Part shown: positions 60,367 through 64,000 of the stretch, one piece after another
How the letters are laid out: every line of letters begins with the position of its first letter
How positions within the stretch are numbered: the first letter of the stretch is position 1
Assembly (NCBI GenBank): GCA_034620365.1
Contig: JAQGEQ010000263.1
Span: 434,001-498,000, forward strand
Direction of reading: 5' to 3'
Length of the DNA stretch: 64,000 nt
Source of the DNA: Pegea sp. RAD2-039
Taxonomy: Eukaryota; Chordata; Thaliacea; Salpida; Salpidae
Made by a program: the position numbers and the translations under genes
Notes under the pieces: model-generated
What the model saw: the letters and a program-made list of their open reading frames with translations, nothing else
Databases searched by the model: none
Told to the model about the DNA's origin: nothing

Positions 60367-60566
60367 ACCTTTATTGTTGTAATTTATCAAAGCTTGATGT
60401 GATTGCAACTTTTGTAAATTAAAAATTTGGTTATTTTGTTGATAAGATTTTTAAAAGATTTTCTAATTTCATTGAGAAAATATGATTGGTGCGTTTTGGA
60501 AATTTTTGCAAAATAATGTCAATTCTAATTATATATTTTCAATTATTTTTAGTGAATTTAAATAAA

Positions 60567-61594
60567 ATTATTTCACTTTCACTTCGAAAATCAATTTGTA
60601 TCAGTTTTGTAAATTCGAGGAATCTTTAAAAAATATTTGTGATTAAATAGCAAAACTTTGATTAAAAATATTAAAATTTAAAATCCATTACACAAAATAT
60701 CTCAAATTTTTAGAATTTTGTAAGAAACATTTTGTTATGTAACTTTGAAATAAAAAAGTTTGTGATTAAAGAAAGAAGACAGATTCTAAACTTTGTAAGT
60801 GAGAAGACTTCAACTAAGACCTAGCTAAGTTAAAACAAAGTCAAGAAGACTGTAGTTGAATGTGACAAAAAACTTGATTTGAAATATCAAATATTTATTA
60901 GCATATAAAATTTTTATAGAAATTAAACGGCAAAAACAATTGTTAGAAGAATAAGACCTTTTCACTAGCAAGATACGAGTTGTGATTAAAGGTTCGAACT
61001 TCATGTAGATATAAATATAAAAGAATTGATTGGATTAGTACCCAAAACATGAAAATCTGTCAACATTTGTATAATTGACAGATGTACAAATTGATGAATT
61101 TTTGAAAGCTTTGAAATGTTTTACAAATCAGAGTTTCAGAACGCTTTTATAGAAATTCTGTCTGAAAAAGACTTTCAATGAAGAGACAGATTATAGAAAA
61201 ACTTCATATCTACTTATTCTTTACTAATTCATATGAGTTTTTATCTGATGAACAATAGGCTAAGGAATATTTTTACAATTTGAATTTAAAAAATGGTTAA
61301 TTCATTAATCAAAGTTTGAAGCACTTTTGATCCTGTAATTGAATTAAATAACTTTTTACTGAAAATGATCCTACTTCTTTAGATTCACTGTCATAGATGG
61401 AGATAAATTGAAAAATTGCTGAACATTTATGGTGTTCCATGCTAATTTGTACTTTTAGAAACGTTCGATTCATTGATAATTAAACACATGGGTCGTTTAT
61501 ATGTGAAGCCCTTATGGTGGGTGATAAATCAATTTAATAATCAACTGTTTAATGTTTTAAAATAAGTAATTTTATTTGTATGATTTCAACAATT
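60567..61594. other. AT-rich spacer between TXN2 and the LINE
   Basis: Begins after a possible TXN2 AATAAA at 60561-60566. No gene or clear repeat was seen until the LINE sequence begins near 61600. Confidence 0.45.
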
Positions 61595-61599
61595 GAGAC

Positions 61600-62595
61600 A
61601 TAAACTGCACTGTACACGGTAGAAGACTGGTCTGCGAATTGGCAGCTCAGAATCCAGCCCACAAAGTCTGAACTTATAACTTTTTCTCGTAAGCCAGCTG
61701 CAAATTCCTTGGACCATTATTTCATAAGTGGATTTATTATTCAACGAGTATCTTCGGTCCTAGACCTTGGCATTACTTTATCATTTAACTTTAAATGGCA
61801 CAGTTAGGTTTCCAAAATTTTTGGAAAATTAATCTACCTTGTCTTCCTTATTATAAAGACCTTTAATTCCAAGAACCCATGCTTTTTTATCAATCTTTTC
61901 AAACTGTACGTACGTCCAATTCTTGAATACAATGTCAGTGCATGGATGCCATATCAAGTTAGTGATATCAAAAAAATCGAATCTGTTCAGGCCACATTTA
62001 CAAGATTAGTATGTAGTAAAGTTATTATTAAATATGATAGTTATAAACATTGTCTCATTCTCTTCAATTTAGATACTTTGGAAATCCGACGGACTAAATA
62101 CGACTTAATTCTTATTTTTCAGATTATCCACAATTTTATTGACATTCAGTTTGATGATTTCTTTTCTATTAATCCTTCCTTCAAGTTATACCAGCTCAGA
62201 CGACACCCATTACACCTTAATAAGCCTATATCACCTAGTAAATTGGTCAGAGCAAATTTTTTCTCATACCGTACAATTAATACATGGAATCAGCTGCCAT
62301 CAAACATTGTCATGTCGAAGTCACTCGCATTGTTCAAGCAGAAGTTGAACCGTTATAATATTGCCAACATTATCATTTCTAAACTGATTTTTTCTTTTTC
62401 ATATTATTAACATTCCATGTAATTGTTCACTGTTGTATGCTTTGAGTGATATCGAAATGCCATGTGTTACATCTTTTACTTTCTATATTTTTGGCTGAAT
62501 AGATGTTATTTGTGAGAATGTGTGTTAGCGAGAGGTGCTCTTTTCAGGTACCCTCCTTTGCATTTATTGAAATAAATAAATAAATAAACTCTATT
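61600..62595 (+). mobile_element. 5'-truncated, broken LINE (reverse-transcriptase C-terminal half and 3' tail)
   Basis: From about 61612 a frame reads like the end of a CR1/Jockey-like reverse transcriptase: KSELITFSRK, then SVLDLGITLSFNFKWH, followed by a stop and a frameshift. From 61946 another frame is open for 154 codons with the usual post-RT block, including KKIESVQATFTR, YDLILIFQIIHNFID and TINTWNQLPSNI. The 3' untranslated part (62410-62560) ends in TAAA units (62566-62590), the typical tail of such elements. With stops and a frameshift the copy cannot encode a working enzyme. Its 3' tail is repeated in inverse orientation at 53932-54088, so the family has at least two copies in this window. 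Confidence 0.85.
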
Positions 62596-62599
62596 CAAC

Positions 62600-63724
62600 T
62601 TATACGATACATATCTTTATATTAGTGGAAAAAAGTAGAAATAATTTTTATAAGAAATTGAATAATTAACGTATAAAAAAATTCTTATTCCTAAAATAGT
62701 TAAAATTTAACAACTTTAAATTAAATTGTTTTATTAGTAATTATTATAATAAAATGATATTTAAAAAAATATTTTTATTGCTAAGTGTATTAAACTAACT
62801 GAAGACTTTTGTCTTGTCATCGCACTTTAAAAACAACAATATGTGTTTAAGTAAATACTGAAGAGTCACTAAGCTGACATTTTTAGTTAAGCAGTTTTTA
62901 TATGGTTTTCACGAGGGTACTTAAAAGAAAGTTGTTTTTCGACCATTTTAGATTAGCTTTACACGACATCAAAGTAGCTATAAAAAGTGAAATGATTAGA
63001 GAAAACCAGTTGCAGCTGACAGATGTCTTATTTGTTATTTTTTTAATAAAAACAACAGTTTATTATCAATCAATGAGTTTTTTTAAGTTTACAAGAAGAA
63101 ATTCTCTTGCTAGATTAGGCTTTATCCAATTTTGAATTTTTAAGTTTATTTTACAAAATCATTTTAATATAAAACAAAAATGTGTATCTTCTGTTATTCT
63201 GTAGAATAAACCAGCTAACTGAAAACAATAATTAAACTAATATAAAACATGTCATCAAGTTTCAATATTTATTTTATGTTTATGATAGTTAATTGTTAAC
63301 CCTAAATTTGATATCATGATCATTAACCCTTTGATCTAAACCTTTTACTATGACATCACACACTTTCTGTTAATTAAATTAAATCTTCAAATTAGATTAT
63401 ATGCATCAAAAAATTGAATTTTTCAAAAATAATTTCTTAAAATTTAAATTAGTCATAATTTAACATTTATTTATTTCAAATAAAAACTTTAATATTTTTG
63501 AGGTTTTTAATTATTTACTCATAATAATAAACTGTTAAAACATTAAACATTAATTATACCTGTTTATAATTTAGAAACTTTATAAAGTTCCTTCATTTTT
63601 ATCTTAAAAACTTTTTAAACTGATCTATTTTATTTAAATTTTTATAATACATAAATACAATATAAACTTTTCTTATTTATATTTATACATTTTGAGTTGT
63701 AAATTTTTATTTTGTCTAATTCAG
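62600..63724. other. AT-rich flank of the right-edge gene
   Basis: No gene supported. The last 500 bp are strongly T-rich on the plus strand and end at an acceptor (gtctaattcag, 63724), the same arrangement seen in front of the other genes here. Confidence 0.5.
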
Positions 63725-63739
63725 AAAATTTGCTTAGAT

Positions 63740-63902
63740 ATGATGCCATTTTATCGTTTAAAGCAAACTTTATTTGTTATTGGACTTTGTTTGTTTGTTG
63801 TGTCTTGTTCTGTCACCTTTTTTCTAACCCCAAAAGCAGATGAAATTGATATACCTGCAATGTTTGAGCATAGACATGAAGCAAAACATAATTTTATAAA
63901 AG
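63740..63902 (+). CDS. First coding exon of a single-pass membrane protein (partial)
   Basis: The exon runs from the acceptor at 63724 to the donor gtactg after 63902; its ATG at 63740 gives 54 codons plus one base. The sequence MMPFYRLKQ is followed by a hydrophobic stretch (TLFVIGLCLFVVSCSVTFFL, about residues 10-29) and a polar segment with many charges. A short basic N-terminus followed by one membrane anchor is the usual start of type II Golgi enzymes such as glycosyl- or sulfotransferases, but a cleaved signal peptide is also possible. The rest lies beyond the window, so the family cannot be named. Confidence 0.55.
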
Positions 63903-64000
63903 GTACTGAACAATATTTTCTTTAATATTGAAATAATTGTTATTAGAAATTGAGTTTTTTTTTGAACTGTTTTAATATTTTGTTCTGTTAGATTTAGATA

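Overview
This is a eukaryotic, clearly metazoan window. It is very AT-rich, its genes are split by introns, its proteins are animal-type (kinesin-1, RASEF, a CD151-like tetraspanin, a CUB/EGF/Sushi protein), and it carries remnants of non-LTR retrotransposons. Introns fall into a very tight short class (about 46-62 nt) and a long class. Almost every gene has a pyrimidine-tract/AG acceptor 15-62 nt upstream of its start codon with no obvious partner donor, as expected of an animal that uses spliced-leader trans-splicing. With the chordate-like CD151 and RASEF sequences and the tiny introns, an AT-rich tunicate is my best guess. This is not certain: flatworms, cnidarians and other trans-splicing lineages remain possible.

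Layout. 1-11 kb: AT-rich DNA with no convincing gene, one good orphan exon candidate (3883-3982) and a GC-richer island near 5.0 kb. 11.1-22.5 kb (+): a complete RASEF-type gene (EF-hands, coiled coil, Rab GTPase; 12 exons, about 755 aa). An intronless CD151/TSPAN11-type tetraspanin lies on the same strand inside its first intron. 22.5-26.7 kb: intergenic, with a hairpin-rich GC island. 26.8-36.8 kb (+): a complete conventional kinesin heavy chain (KIF5 family) of about 1012 aa, with an in-frame 21-nt candidate microexon after the neck and further microexons that would switch the C-terminal tail. GCATG motifs, the core of Rbfox sites, cluster around them. 37.9-38.6 kb (-): an intronless RING-H2 protein. 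42.7-45.4 kb (+): a ribosomal-L1-domain nucleolar protein (RSL1D1 family) with a polyacidic tail. 46.7-47.0 kb (-): a 90-aa single-RRM protein like the first RRM of RBM12. 48.3-50.5 kb (-): a secreted CUB-EGF-EGF-Sushi protein. 51.8-54.1 kb: LINE remnants. 55.6-57.1 kb (-): an unrecognised basic protein made of about 15 short degenerate repeats. 57.4-58.1 kb (-): FAHD1 acylpyruvase. 59.5-60.4 kb (+): mitochondrial thioredoxin (TXN2). 61.6-62.6 kb (+): a broken LINE reverse-transcriptase 3' end whose tail recurs inverted at 53.9-54.1 kb. The right edge cuts the first exon of a single-pass membrane protein.

The genes do not form one pathway. Three act in mitochondrial or nucleolar housekeeping (FAHD1, TXN2, RSL1D1), two in membrane traffic or transport on microtubules (RASEF, KIF5) and two at the cell surface or outside it. 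Gene models below were assembled by hand from splice consensus and reading-frame continuity; all spliced exons given keep frame.
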